Source: Bolinopsis microptera (lineage: Eukaryota; Ctenophora; Tentaculata; Lobata; Bolinopsidae). From it: a stretch of 64,000 nucleotides of DNA. Under the pieces are notes generated by a model, which made no database searches, was not told the DNA's origin, and saw nothing but the letters and a program-made list of their open reading frames with translations. Position numbers and translations under genes: made by a program. This document shows, piece after piece, positions 9,365 through 23,063 of this stretch (its first letter is position 1; each line of letters starts with the position of its first letter). The DNA lies in the NCBI RefSeq assembly GCF_026151205.1, contig NC_087079.1:10530635-10594634 (forward strand), given 5' to 3'.

Positions 9365-11806
9365 GAAGCACAGATATTTTATGGCACAGATATTTTACGA
9401 GTATCACCCGTTAAGCACTTAGGCGTATCATTTTGACTCATGTTGACTTTTTACACCATCCTCCACCACTCACTCTGATTTCACCGGCCCGGCAACCTTC
9501 CCCACGGTTTCCACACCCCAAAGGTGAGCAGAGCATTTCAATGCTATCCTTTTGTGGGCTAACTTGGCCCAGCCTCTCTTTTAAAAAATTTTAATTTTTA
9601 AAATCCATTAAATTGCACCATTAAGGAACTAACCAGGCGCGCGCTAATTCGAAATCCGTTAAGAAAATTTGTCCATGTCGCATGTTGCAATAATTATTTG
9701 TTTATAACTGATTCATAATCAATAATTTAATTAACTTAGTTTCAGTTTTGTCATGTGTTAATAATTAATATCCATTTTGTAATTATTTGCCTGTTGCCTC
9801 ACTTAAATGGCCGCGCACAATTGTGGCATGCAGCAGGGGCCACAGCGTAAAGCAAGTTTTAAAATAATTGGATTGTTTCCTTGTAGCGCGATGCACTACT
9901 GGGTCGCGCGCGCATCAAATAATGCTTATCGCAACCACAGATCGGCGATATGCAAAGGATTGACATCGTGAATCAAATTGTTTCCCCGACTCGAATAAAA
10001 TTTCAAAAAATTAATTGTAGCTCAAAGTTAGGTTGTAGCGCGATGCGTTACTGTTTTCGCCTGAAATTTACAGCGTAGTACAGTATGAAAATCGAGCGCT
10101 GAAGCAAATGTTCTCATATTTTCTCAAAACTGCCCTAGGATGTTTTTAATTTTATTGTTATATTACAGAACTCCCTGTCACCTGTGCTGTGTCTCTATTT
10201 GATTATTGTTTTGATATATGTGTAATTTCATTGTTAACTGTCTTTTCACGTATCCTCATTGTAACGCGATATTTTCAATCAAGTATCCTCATTGATGTGG
10301 AATCCTCATCCATACTAATATAATGGATACTAATATAATTACCATTTGCCATTTAGAAATGGGTGATGATTAATCACTCTACACTCGACTGTCACGTGAA
10401 TTTTTTAACACGTCCTCTAGGTGGCTCTGAATGACTATTCAAAACTCTAACCCTCTAATCTGATCACAATCCTAACCCTAACCCAATTCCTAAATGAAGC
10501 ATATGCTGAAACCCTAACCCTAACGAGAAATTATACCAACTTTCTTATATGGTAATATCTCGATACAGTTTTCGCCGATATCTCGCTAAGGGAGCATTTT
10601 AACCCTATGTCATGTGGGGGGTTCGGAATCAGTGTCCTAAAATACATCGAATCAGGTGGATTTCAACTGTCAGGGGCCCTTTTAGAAAATCTCGAAGATC
10701 GACTGTAGAGTGATTTAGCACGCTCGTTTAGAAATATTCAATCATGAGTTCACATTTTAAATAGGTGCGTAGTATTAATAATAAATCTATACAGATACAT
10801 AATTGAAACAATCATTGCCCCTTACTGCACTGGACAGAATGTGTCTTTGTTGAATTGTCCTGGTTTAAAACCTATCTGAGTAAATGCATTAAAATAATTT
10901 AAGGAAGTTACTCTAAGGCTTCAAAACAAAAGGTAAAAATACAAGGGTTCAGAAACAAATGGAACAAAATGAAGCCATTGCGCGTGGAACTGGAAGTGCA
11001 GCCTTGACTGAATCTCCAGGCTCATTTGGGATCCTGGAGTGAAGTCTGCAGTAAACAAGCCCCAATAAAAGTTACAATTTATAATAGGGTGAATCAAGAA
11101 TTAGATTCAATGAGGCTTCGGATGTTATTTGAGAAGCTGACTATAGGAATATGAGCACAACACTTTACATTGCTAATGATAATATTTATAAATTGAATGG
11201 TCTGATTAATATAAATCATGTCATCTTTCCTATTGTAATAAATTTACAAAATAAAACAAAGAAATCTCGGCCAGTGGCAAATCGATCGCCCTCACTAGCA
11301 CACCCCTGCCATGCAAGTACAGCAATTTTTCAAATTTATAGTTGAGCACCTGGAGAAAATTTGCTCTGACAAGTTGTGCCCATCAAATCAAGCTTTACAA
11401 GTCTATGGTTCGTTTCTGAGACTATGGACGACACATTCCTGCAGAGAAAGGCTTGTGGCAAAGTTATTCTTAGCTGTAGCTATGGTGGATAAAAAAGGAG
11501 GCCCAACTTTTTTTTATTTTTTAGGACCAATGAAATTTTGGGGGCGGCAAAGAAATTGTGGGGGGGGGGGGGGCAGCACAAAAATATGTTTCGCCACTGG
11601 TTTATATATTGATGTTAATTGTCCCGAACTGTTAAGAGATCTCTAAATTCACAATGTCAATAAGGTGGCCAGATGTTTTCATGACATTCATGTTAAGCAT
11701 AATTGGATTGAACTTGAAGCTGTAAGTAAACCCTTTCTCACGTAAAATGTATCTAACTAACCTGTTTACTTCAGTTAGTTAGATATGTTATGATAGATAT
11801 GGATTG
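9365..11806. other. intergenic upstream of DNAJC5
   Basis: No supported gene. Contains short interstitial CCCTAA repeats (10471-10485 and 10510-10525), a G tract near 11560, and two related motifs with GTAGCGCGATGC near 9884 and 10034. A 111-codon ORF at 11311-11646 crosses the G tract and shows no domain; I treat it as chance. Confidence 0.35.
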
Positions 11807-14800
11807 ATGGGTGAGTACGGCACAATACCTCCACAGGGTGGACCAGGAGATCCTAAACGCCCTCGTTCTCAGCGTTCTCACAGGTCAGTTAAAGCACAGA
11901 TGCAATGTACAGTAAAATCTCCCTGAATATTATTGTTATACAGTAGAACTGCAATTTACCACAGACTACAGAGTTTGGGGAAACAAGTCGTCGTCAATCG
12001 GGTTGTGGTAATTCATGGTTTTGGTTTTTCACATTATGTATGTAGTTGTACTGTATTATGTAAGTAAAATATACAAATTTTTCTTCAAGTTATGAGTTCA
12101 ATCACAAGGATGTACAATGACCCAGATCTAATGTGTGACCGGAACTGGGTACCAGGAATTTTGACAGTGAAAATGGCTGGGACCTGAAATTTAGTCAGAA
12201 CTGGGTATATAGCCAAGACCTGAAATTTAGCCAAGATCAAAAGTTTAGTCAAGACTGTATTCAGCCGGGACTGGGAACGGGTTACAAGACAATGAGTTGA
12301 GACTGGAAAAGATATAGAAAGATTCTTTACTAATAGAACCAATAAAATTCAGAACCAAAGTGTATCAAGCCATTCAAGTTATGAAGTTATGAATTTGATG
12401 TAAATACTTTTTAATACCACTTTTCAATTGTATTTTAACTAACAAAGATCTTCCTCAGTATGCTAAAAAATTTATTTTGACATTTGGACTTTCTATTTCA
12501 TTCCTAAGTTTCATTTGAGAGTTAGATACATCTCCAAACGATCTGAGAAATTTGACCAATTATTTGTTTAGTATGTCATGCTTTCATAGGATTTCTTAAG
12601 TTTTCAAAAAGCTAAAAGGATCGGTGTTGTGTATAATTGTTTATACATTGAGTAAAAGGAGAAAGTTCTTATCGGGATAAGGCGTCATTTTAATGCAGAA
12701 ACCTGCCGATAACAGGTATTATGTAGTACCACAGATCTGCATGATTGGTTGCTCAGATTGTCACAATCATTGAATATTGTTGAGTTTTTTTTCTTTCTGA
12801 AACAATTACTTTTGGACCCTGGAACTGAAAAGCGGTACTATTGCATTTTTTAGATTTAAAACTTGATTTTGAACTGAAAGGACATAATTTTGATACATAT
12901 AACCGGCCAAAAATTCCCGGCAAATTTAATTGTCGATTTTTTTCTCATTATACAGGGATCCATTGCAGGGTAGTTCATTCTTGCGTGTATTTTTATCGAA
13001 TAATTCACAAACTTATATTTTCAGCACCGCAGGTGAGAGTTTGTACCTTATCCTAGGAGTGGACAAAGAAGCTAGTCCTGATGAAATAAAGAAGGCGTAT
13101 CGCAAGGTATAAATCAAGAGGCTTGCATATAATGAACATATTGACACGGGTGCAGAGTTGAGTCTGTACGGAACCTAGTAGTTTCAGATCCTTGTTTAAC
13201 TTGCCGTACAGCAAGGTCATCCACTACTTTAGCCCGGCGAGGCACATAACTCCCTCTACAACTCCATATCAAATGTTTCATATATACTAGCCAAGTTCAC
13301 AAGATATATCCTTGTGTTTGAGAAGAGCTCGTTAGAACTGCTTCCTTTCCCTTCAGTATCCCACAGTCTCTCGAGTTTCGTAACTGCCAGAGAACTCTCT
13401 TAAACAATTACTAGACTCGGTGATTATAAAGCAAGAGGCTTGCATATAATGAACATATTGACACGGGTGCAGAGTTGAGTCTGTACGGAACCTAGTAGTT
13501 TCAGATCCTTGTTTAACTTGCCGTACAGCAAGGTCATCCACTACTTTAGCCCGGCGAGGCACATAACTCCCTCTACAACTCCATATCAAATGTTTCATAT
13601 ATACTAGCCAAGTTCACAAGATATATCCTTGTGTTTGAGAAGAGCTCGTTAGAACTGCTTCCTTTCCCTTCAGTATCCCACAGTATGTTGTAGTTTGTAC
13701 ATTCTTGTTAAACCATTGTTGTACTGGGAATAATACAAATTGAGTTTACTCACCAATTCCTTAGGTTGTGTGTTGTACAATGTACAATGTACAATGTGTG
13801 AAATTCTATCAAGGTTAACTTAACCCCGAAAATATATGAGTAGTGAATTTGAGGCCACCCATAACAACAATTTAAAGATGCAATTTAATCGTGTATTTTT
13901 TAAATGAAAAATAGTATTTTTGTCTCCTATATTGCTTCTAAAAATGATATTGTGATTATTACGAACCTAACAAATCTCCCCTTGCAGTTGGCTCTGAAAT
14001 ATCATCCCGATAAGAATCCTGGGAATGAAGAAGCTTCAGATAAGGTAACTCAAACCCAGCATATTCTCAAGAATATACTCATATTATGTAAATATCACTT
14101 TTCTAGCTACTCAACCGCTTTATTACAACTTAAATAACCGTACTTCTAAAGTGTACTAGTTGAACCCTTGATTATCGTGAACATGTGTTCGGTGTACTAT
14201 TGTGAAACTATGCAGCTTATTTTGGGTCTGTGCATATAGTTCTGTATTTGGGGTTCTTGAAACATATTATAACTGAATAGTGATACTAAAGTTTTCAGTT
14301 GCAGGAGCTTTAAAAAACTTGTGTTAATCGTTCTCAGCTTTTTGTGACTATAGCCCACAGATTAAGTCTCTTGTCTAAGAGTTTAATTAAGGTGTGGTTC
14401 TCCTTGGAATTAATTTTGAGTCTAAACCAATGAGCCACAAGCTTGGACAGCCAGATAAGGGATAAGAGTATGTTCGTCTTTTGTAAAATGTGACAGGGCA
14501 TGGTTAGGGTTATTACCAGGCTATTACCAGGCTATTACCAGGCTATTACCAGGGCGGTAACACCCTGGTAATACCAGATTAGAAAGGCAAAATCGGGCTC
14601 GCGGGGCCCGCCTAGGCGGAGATTAGAGAAGTTTGGATAATTTCAGAGTGACTACAACCAGGAGATAGGTGGTATTACCAGGGCCGCTGGATCGGTTATG
14701 TTATTTTTAATCTTGTTAAACTTTTGCAATACTAAAGTGTTGCGTAATTCTTTGCGGTTTCAAGTCTGCTAAAAAGTGATTGCCAGCTTTATTTTCCGCG

Positions 14801-17800
14801 TGACAAGTCATAAGGAACTTGATTAGAACTCACTAGTTTAGCTGCAGGTCACGTGATAGCGCAGGTCACGTGATATCTCAGATGGGTTTGTAGCTAGCGT
14901 ACATTACCGTGACAAGTGGAGGGTAAGATGTGAGTTTTATTTTCCAGTCCGGTTACAGATGACACCACCCTGATCGTTGAGTTATCTTCTTATCATGGTA
15001 GTTTTGTAATTTAAGAGTACGTTTATTTCCCTGACAATTTCCTGGACGGTAACAATTATATTACAACTTCCTTCAAACTTTAAAGTGGTTGTATTATACT
15101 CACTGTGGAGCAGCATAGACTCAGCACAGATCCACTCTCAAGCTGTATTATACGTAAATAGTGTCTGCAATTTGGCTGTAGTAACATCCTATGAGGACGG
15201 TCGTATTCCACTTAATACAGTGCATTAAATCTAAGTCCACTTACAAAGTATTAGCCGTGTATTGCAATTTATTAGCCATGTATTGGCTATTGCAATGTAT
15301 TAGCCATGTATTACTATGTATTGCCATGTATTGCCGTGTACTCTCGTAATTATACACTGGGTACTGCGATGCTGAAACGCAACTGATCTCCAACATCATG
15401 ATGTACATTGCAAGGGGTAGTGTGGAGATAACATGGATATTGACTGGTCATAAAATGTAGGGAATGTACGATTTCACACAGGTACTATCACTCTCATGAG
15501 GTTTTCAGAAAACAGAATTACATTTACAATGTATTTCTGACCATAATGCCATCGTAATCAACAAGTTTTATTAAATTTTCGCGTGTGGAAATCAGTCGAA
15601 ATTGTTTTTACGGCAATAATTTAACTACATACCTAAAATTTGTGTTATATTCGGCTTGCACAACGGCCATACAGGAAATCGAATGTACAAAATGTAGCAA
15701 TATACAGGTATATACAAGTCTGTAGTTACAATGTAGTTGAAATGTATAGTGCATAGTGTAGGGGTAGTTGATTGGCCTGATTACCTGACACATGATCTTT
15801 GTTGGGGATTACAATGTGTAATTAGACTTATTAAACATAATCCAATATATTATGTACTATGTGGCAATTATACAGGAATTCTGTACAGATCATGTGATTT
15901 TAGAAAGCATGTCATCAAAACATTCCCTGGGCTCCCAAATGTTAAAAATGCAAACTATTTAAGTTATACTCTCCACATCGAACAACTTTAACGATCTTAT
16001 AATAGATGTATTATGGGTTTTGCCAACGAACAGTAATATCGTTAACAAGTGAGCTTCTCATACGTAGACAACAATCGCTAGTGTTTAAGTGTTTTGCATG
16101 ATACAAAAGTAGAGTTTTAAAGCCAAGTCGAATGTGTGTGATCCTATAAGATAAGATTTCAAAGTGCATTAGACGTTGGTTGTACTAACAACGGGGAGAC
16201 GGTGTTTGTTGTGACACGTGACAGATTTCTCGGTCGATGCAGCAAGCTCATTGGTCAATTGCAGTCATGTTTCAAATATCGAAGCACAGCTTTCAAAGAC
16301 TTATTCTGTCCAAACTTATTGATCTCAATTCTCAATTAGCCATTCAATATTGAATAGTTGAGATTAAATTTACACAATTTTAAAAACTAACTTTAACCAA
16401 TGCCACGATTTCCCGCCGATACATAGTGTTATCCTCTTCAATTCTAAACAGATTAATTTGCGCTATTTTTGTCCAAATGAATTTGTAACACTCGACCACG
16501 ATCACAAGAGCTACTTGACTAACGGTGGGCGGATGGATGACGTACATTTGTATCGGCTGGTGTCACGTGATTTACAAATAAGCTGTTGGGTTAATCGCCG
16601 TCACCGGTCACCCCCGAAATGCGGTGTACTTTGTCGCATTTTGTTGTGATTATCTTGCAGATCTTCATGAAGTATGCAGCAATCATGCGGCATTAGTCGA
16701 TGCGATGTGAGCGGGACGTTTCAAAAACGGTCCATGACATTTTATATGTTATTTGCAAACTATGTATTCTATAATTGTAAATAATTTTAGTATCGGTCAT
16801 TGATGTTCCTGAAAAAAGCGGCCGTGCCACAATTATGGGAAGTTATGTGGTAAATTCATCATTATGCTGGATTTGTGGAAAATGACTACATGTAGCATTC
16901 TGCCTGTGATGTCGGTACATATTGAGACCTACTTAAATGATTGAATTAAAAATAATTCAAGCTCCAAAGCTCCTCCTCGTTTATATAATAGTGGTCATTC
17001 TACGTACTCCTCATGCAGGATAGTTGACTGCAAGTTTCCTTTTGTCGTTGCGATGCTAAATACCTCTTTTGAGATCCGTGCATACCTTTGTTCACCTACG
17101 ATCCAGGCTTCTCTAGTTGCAGACTTGTACGGGGTGCGTGCCCGTAACAAGGAATGTGCTCTTAAGAGGAGAAATAAAAGGAATTACAAAGGAGAACTTT
17201 TCCGACGTGAGCAGGACCTCTTCACCACATTCCATTTATGGTATAAAGATTTCGTAATAAATATATTCAACTTTTAAAGCAAAAGTGGAGTGCAGAAATT
17301 GCAGTTTCTCCCGGGGCACTAACTCGGCTGCTCACAATACACTGAGGTGGCAGGAGGGTGATCCATTTTCACAGAAATGAAAAAAGAAATAATATTTTCA
17401 ATGAATGACTTGGCCGGACAAAGAAACACTCACACGATACTTTCTCTATCATTGGTGTCATTAAACGTAGATTTTTATACAATACACGATACTTCTTTTG
17501 AGTAAGAAAGTACACAACAGTACAATCCAGCCGAACAAGAAACCCAATTTAATCAAAGCTGTGTGTATGTAAGCAGAGTGTACCGTGTAATAACATAATT
17601 AGAGCTGTCTAATTATGATTACTGGTGGTGAGCCACTGGAATGTGGCTTGAAGCCAGTATGTAATTAGCCAGTATACCAGTAGTATGGTAGTTAGACTGG
17701 TAATCTCCCTCCTAGCTGCTACTACTGGATCACACGTGACTTCTTGCTGTGACACTAGACAGATTCTAGACAGCAACATTACTGTTATTACTCTGAACTG

Positions 17801-20800
17801 TGTCAGTTTCAGTAATTATTCAACCATATCCTTTCAGTACTGTCTTTATTGAACTGTGCTTTTCACGGATTTAAACTGGGATATAATCTAATACCGATAC
17901 TTAAATCATGATTACAGTAAAGCCCCTATTTACCGCGGAGTTTGGGGAAAGGAAATAGCCGCAGTAAATCGGGGTTTTACTTAATATACTGAACTACAGG
18001 GTGAGTTGAAAATAGTGTGTGGAATGTAAAAATCGATAATTTTTTTATGAAGAGCAAATTTTGATATTTTAGTTCTGATTCACTAACAATACTTACACTC
18101 CCACATTTCAGTTCAAGCAAATAAATCACGCCAATGTGATACTAATGGATGATCAGAAGCGACAAATCTACAACAGATACGGTAGTGTCGGTCTGCAAAT
18201 TGCTGAACAATTCGGCGAGGAGGTGATTAATTTCCTAATTGCTTAATTGCTTGTTTGATTCGTCCGTTAATTGATTCGTAGTTAGTAAATTTATCTAACA
18301 TTGGTTAAACATAGTTAAACATATTAGTATGGTTAGTAAACGATGCGTCATTGCATTACTAGTTCAGTTTTTAAATCGTTTTGAAAACCTGGATTTTTCC
18401 TAATCACTCAGATAAAAACTGCATATTATCTTATCTACATGTTATCTTATCTGTGTAATTTGCGGAAATGTATTGTATGAAATTCCCATACACATCTCTA
18501 ACAGCCCTACCATGCCACTTCCGTGCCGTAATTGTACATTAGGCTCTTCTTATACACGGTCCGCAAGTGGACCAAACCACTGACCAAATGCTTTACATCC
18601 AAAACTCAAAAGTACCCAAAACTAATGTTTATGGTTTAATTGGTTTACCTAATTTACATATATTACAAATCTAATTTAAATTTATTTCAGAATGTTGGCG
18701 TATACTATTGTATGAACAGCACTGTGTGTCGGGTGAGCTAGATAATTCATTTATAGTTAATTAATTCGTAATCGATTAATTTATTATTAGGTTATTGTGA
18801 TAGCTTTAACCTGATACAAACAAAAGTTTTCAAAAATTTTGATGACATCAATTTCTGTAGAACTTCCCGTATTTCTTATCTGGCCAGTCTCTAGCCAGAT
18901 AGACTAAAAGTTAATACACACTGATATGAAGAGGAAACAATTTAATTCCTGCTACTTCTGATATGACTCCACTTAAAACTGTCTCATAATGTGCCGCCTA
19001 TTGCATAAAATGGCCACTGTTATATTACTGTTATGGTCGCATATGTCAAGGCTAATTTTGAAACATTAACATATTTATGATCAAACAGCGGCGGAATTCT
19101 TGTTATTTATTGATTGACCTCCCTGGAATTCAACAGAAAATTGTTCAGTTGGCCGCATGTGTGATCAACATACCGACCCTGCTCTATTACAATTATAATG
19201 TTCGTAATCACTTCCTGCTTGGTAGCTTGCCCCCAAATTAAGTTACCCAATATTTCCTTGATTTTCAACATGTGGAATGTGGATCGCTAAATCCCTGAAG
19301 TGGTGACAAGATTGGACTATTTAGTACGGTACCCGATATTACCGCATTATTTAGTACGGTACCTGGTATTACCGGACGGTGACCCCCCTAATTACGTGTA
19401 CATCACTTCTTGACACTGCAAGATATTGAGTGTAGAATAATTGTTTGTGCGTAATTGCATTTCACAGAAATACCAAGTACGTGTAAGGAAATAGTTGTTG
19501 TTAGTTGTACATCATACCACGCAAGTGTAAAGAGTGGAACAGGCCGCAATGTTTATTTTTAGGATGACAAATGGATAAATCAACATTTTGCACAGAAGTG
19601 CACAATTTTTTTACATGAATAGTGTGATGGAGTTGAAAGTCAAATCGAAGTTGTATTAAAGCTCAACCAATGACGGTTGAACGTTGGAAATAGAGGAAAA
19701 TTTAAAGCCATATAAATAATTCATCAATTACTTAAATTTGCCTAATCACGTTAATTTTGGTTTGTTGTCCTGATATTCTCGTGTGATTTGGAGAGGATTT
19801 CTATTGTTTGTTCATTTGCCCTATTCAACTGAAATACTATTACGTAATACGTACCGTCTTAGGCCTTAGCATCGGTACGGGCAAGAACAAACACTTGCGA
19901 AATTATGGTTCTTAGTCTGCATCTTTTTTACTAGCAAAATGTTCACCCAATTTCCCGGTAAAACAAAGTTGCTAGTCAAATATACTGCGCGCTCCTGCGG
20001 GCGCGCGGATTCTTGGAACAGTCTGCCGCCCATCATTTATTATTAGAATCCAAATTTTAATTAATTTCCTTAGTTATCCATACTATGTCAAAAAAAATGA
20101 ATAATAAACGGAATTTTCCGTCAATTCATATCTCGCAGTCTTGACTTTAGAATATTAGGTCATCATTTTCCGTATTTGACGTACGCGAACTCTGAAGTCA
20201 TAGCCTAGGCGGTAGCAGGGCCCTTAATGTGTTAATTAACAACGGGATGACCTATTTAAAACTGGACAAAATGGGGTTAAAACCTAGTGTTGTAAATTTG
20301 TATGTTATTTTGAAGATTAACATCCACTAGTCACTACCCCTTCCACTAACATTAAACGTGTTCAGGTGATAGGTACGATAATATTCCTGTTGACATGCTG
20401 TTGCTTCTGTTGTTGCTGCTGCTTCTGCTGTTGTAACTGTTGCGGTAAACTAGACAGAGAACAAGAGGACTTTGGTGATGTCAGGTAATTTCTTAAATTA
20501 GATGATTATGTTTCCGGCGTCAGACGATTGTTGTTTTGTAATTTCATTTAGTATAGGGAGGAATTAACAGTTTCGATTGATATCCTGAATAAGTATGAGC
20601 TCTGACCATTCATTCGTTTCCTTCTGTTTTAACATGACGAATAAAGCATGATAAAATAGAAGAGGAGGCTGATACACAATTAGCAGATTTTACTAATTAA
20701 CAGGAGGTGACCGGGACATGATTTTAGGCCTGACCGGGACCGGGACCGGGACCGGGATACAAAATGTGACTTGACCGGGACCGGGACCGGGACCGGGACT

Positions 20801-21805
20801 GAGATTATCAATTTACCGTGACCGGGACCGGGACCGGGACCAATAATTTCTGGGATTTCTATCTTACCGGGACCGGGACCGGGACCGGGACCAACAATCC
20901 AATTTTACCGGGATTTGACCGGGATGACCGGGATTTGACCGGGATTTGACCGGGATGACCGGGACCAAAACTGGTATTCTCATATTGAAAGCTGCAACTT
21001 TCATTTACATTATAATTGAACAATTTGAATAAGTAATAACTAGAATATTAAATTAGAAAAAACTAGAAAAAACCCGTCAATATGGGGCATGGGCCTAATG
21101 TACTACACCAATAATGTTCATGTACTGATTACTCAAGTTCACCATCATTCCTCATTCCTCAATCAATGATCCCTCAAATTATTCAACAGTTTCATTCTCC
21201 AATTCCAATTGACAATTGGGCGTAGCCCGAGTTGAAAACTCGGGCTACACTTGCACTTATGAGTTATGTAACGATATTAGTTACCTAAACTTGTTTAGCA
21301 ATTTTAAACATTGTTTTATTTGGCTCAGAGGTTGTTTAAAGATGAAATTCACAATGAATGAAAGTAAAAACTTAAAATCACAGTGAATGAAATTATGTAA
21401 AAGATCCCGGTCAAAATCCCGGCAAATTTGAGTGATTGACCGGGACCAGGACCGGGACCGGGACCAAGAATCCTGAATTAACCGGGACCGGGACCGGGAT
21501 CATAAATCAGCATTTGACCGGGACCGGGACCGCGACCGGGATGAAAAATGTGACTTGACCCGGTTTACTGGGACCGGGACCGGGACCGGGATAGCTCAAA
21601 ATTGCCAATCCCGGTACCGGGATTCCCGGTACCGGGAATCCCGGTCACCTGCTAATTAACAATTAGAAGATGTGACTAGATAACAAATCTTCTCAGGCCT
21701 GAAGATTTGGAGGAAACAGAAGAGCAGAAGGATCAGAAAGAAACAGTTACCCAGCAACCGACGACTAACGGTGACTCTACAGCAATACCAATGCCTGAAG
21801 CTTAG
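11807..21805 (+). CDS. DNAJC5: cysteine-string protein, DnaJ homolog subfamily C member 5
   Basis: Seven coding exons, all with GT-AG borders and matching phases: 11807-11883, 13025-13106, 13988-14044, 18112-18222, 18691-18732, 20366-20484, 21697-21805; 198 aa, the same length as vertebrate CSP. CSP is a palmitoylated synaptic-vesicle co-chaperone that activates Hsc70 on SNARE clients. Residues about 30-95 form the J domain with HPD at 59-61 and KNP after it. The linker carries YGS, AEQFGEE. The cysteine string at 134-149 has 13 Cys in 16 residues, preceded by a hydrophobic stretch (VIGTIIFLL). The C-terminus is acidic and Gln/Thr-rich. The N-terminus has RSQRSHS just before the J domain, matching the position of the PKA-regulated serine of other CSPs. 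The ATG at 11807 follows an in-frame stop at 11780. Intron 6 holds a hAT-like element made of GGGACC repeats. Confidence 0.95.
13115..13684. repeat. direct duplication inside DNAJC5 intron 2
   Basis: A segment of about 253 bp at 13115-13367 is repeated at 13432-13684 (offset 317 bp), nearly identical over its whole length. A diverged relative of its first 70 bp occurs near 48345-48420, so the unit is a dispersed repeat that was duplicated locally. ORFs in it are not genes. Confidence 0.85.
14511..14575. repeat. short tandem repeat and hairpin in DNAJC5 intron 3
   Basis: Four copies of an 11-bp unit GCTATTACCAG run into an inverted repeat (TTACCAGGG ... CCCTGGTAA). Part of the 4-kb intron 14045-18111, in which I see no other coding sequence. 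Confidence 0.75.
14576..18111. other. DNAJC5 intron 3, remainder
   Basis: No exon or ORF with protein support. Contains paired TCACGTGA motifs at 14850-14875, repeated GTATTGCCATGTATTAGCC units around 15255-15345, and a further E-box at 16563. Confidence 0.4.
20701..21651. mobile_element. hAT-like non-autonomous element built of GGGACC repeats
   Basis: The block starts CAGGAGGTGACCGGG and ends CCCGGTCACCTG, so the ends are inverted repeats beginning CAGG. It is flanked on both sides by the 8-bp direct repeat CTAATTAA (20693-20700 and 21652-21659), as hAT transposases produce. The 951-bp body has dense (GGGACC)n arrays at 20707-20965 and 21404-21648, inner palindromes of GGTACC type near 21604-21643, and a 12-bp perfect hairpin at 21222-21248. 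No transposase ORF. It sits in DNAJC5 intron 6, oriented so the G-rich strand is the mRNA sense strand. Confidence 0.8.
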
Positions 21806-21845
21806 TAACACGTGACAGCTGGATTCTGTCACGAGTCTTCGAGTT

Positions 21846-21910
21846 ATGCCACCGGTCACGTGACGTCATCACATCACCACGTGACGTCATCACATCACCA
21901 CGTGGCGTCG
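21846..21910. promoter_or_regulatory. tandem E-box/CRE repeat after DNAJC5 stop
   Basis: Three tandem units of about 20 bp, each joining CACGTG to a GACGTCATCA half (CACGTGACGTCATCA), so E-box and CRE palindromes overlap. It lies 40-100 bp after the DNAJC5 stop codon, in the 3' UTR or the intergenic gap before PRIM1. Confidence 0.55.
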
Positions 21911-23063
21911 TCAAGCTGTTATCTCAAGTGAAAATAGCTAAATCCTTTTAGTTTATTTAGATAACTTTACTGTGTTCAATATAGTGCTCCTTTGATCATG
22001 GTCTCTGTATAAAAGTGGCTGCTAGCGATCACCATCTCCTGTATCTATAATAACTAATTAAAATTTAGTATTTTTTCAATCTGTGCCTGTTTAAGTAAAT
22101 ATCATATTTAAGGTGAAGCTTAACAACGTTGGGTTTATCTATTTACATGTCAATGCGATACATTTTGTTCATTTAAGATGCATTTTAGAACATCTTGATC
22201 TACAGTCAGTATAGCATGGACATCCAAAACACGATTCATCTTATAAATACACCCATCTTACTGTAAAGATTATGTAATTAGATAATATCCACGAGATTAG
22301 TTATTTTTATTTACTCTCACTGATTGTAATATGTAGAACTGCACGAGAAGTTGTATAAGAAGAGTTTGGGAATTCGTGTGCGATTATTGTTGTAGATTGT
22401 AAAGTTTCTTGTTGATGGTTTTATATTTGACTGTGATCTACAGTATAGGTGAAATTCAGTAATTATGAGCATTATAAAGCACGGTATGATAGTTCAACCA
22501 TAGTGATACACCGCCATCTTTCCAAAAATATTTTAGAAGAAGTTTACCATCTGCATTGTATTGTGTCATGATGAAGGGTTCTTATATTTCCGTTAAAGTT
22601 ATAGAAACGTAACTGTTAGCTAGCTAAATATTCCACGAGATCCTATGAGATGATTTAAGTGATGTTGTATTAGTGATGTAGTGTTGAGTGTATTTAAAAC
22701 TTTTATTGCAGCTGTCTTCAGCTAATATTATCCGTAAAGTCACATATTAATTGAGTGCCAGTTAAGTCAATTAAACATCATTTTTAGACATACTCACCAA
22801 CTTTGTGTTTTATTTCCTCCCCAGCAAATTAGAATCAAAACTGCAAACTCTATTTACTATTCAGCTTTAAGAGGACAATGCAGTGGAAATTACTTTATAA
22901 ATGGGAATACTTTATGATAGTATTATTATATATATCTTATATATAACTTATTATTATATCTTAATTGTCCAGCCTCTCCAACCCCAGATATTTTCAATAC
23001 TATTCACTTCTATTGTGTTTAACTTAATGTTAAATGTAAGACATTATATAACTCTCACTAGCG
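21911..23063. other. DNAJC5 3' UTR and DNAJC5-PRIM1 intergenic region
   Basis: AT-rich with no further coding sequence. The PRIM1 promoter must lie here; no TATA box at a convincing distance could be assigned. Confidence 0.4.

Noticed and set aside
11311-11646. 111-aa ORF upstream of DNAJC5
   Set aside because: It runs through a G tract and shows no domain or splice support.
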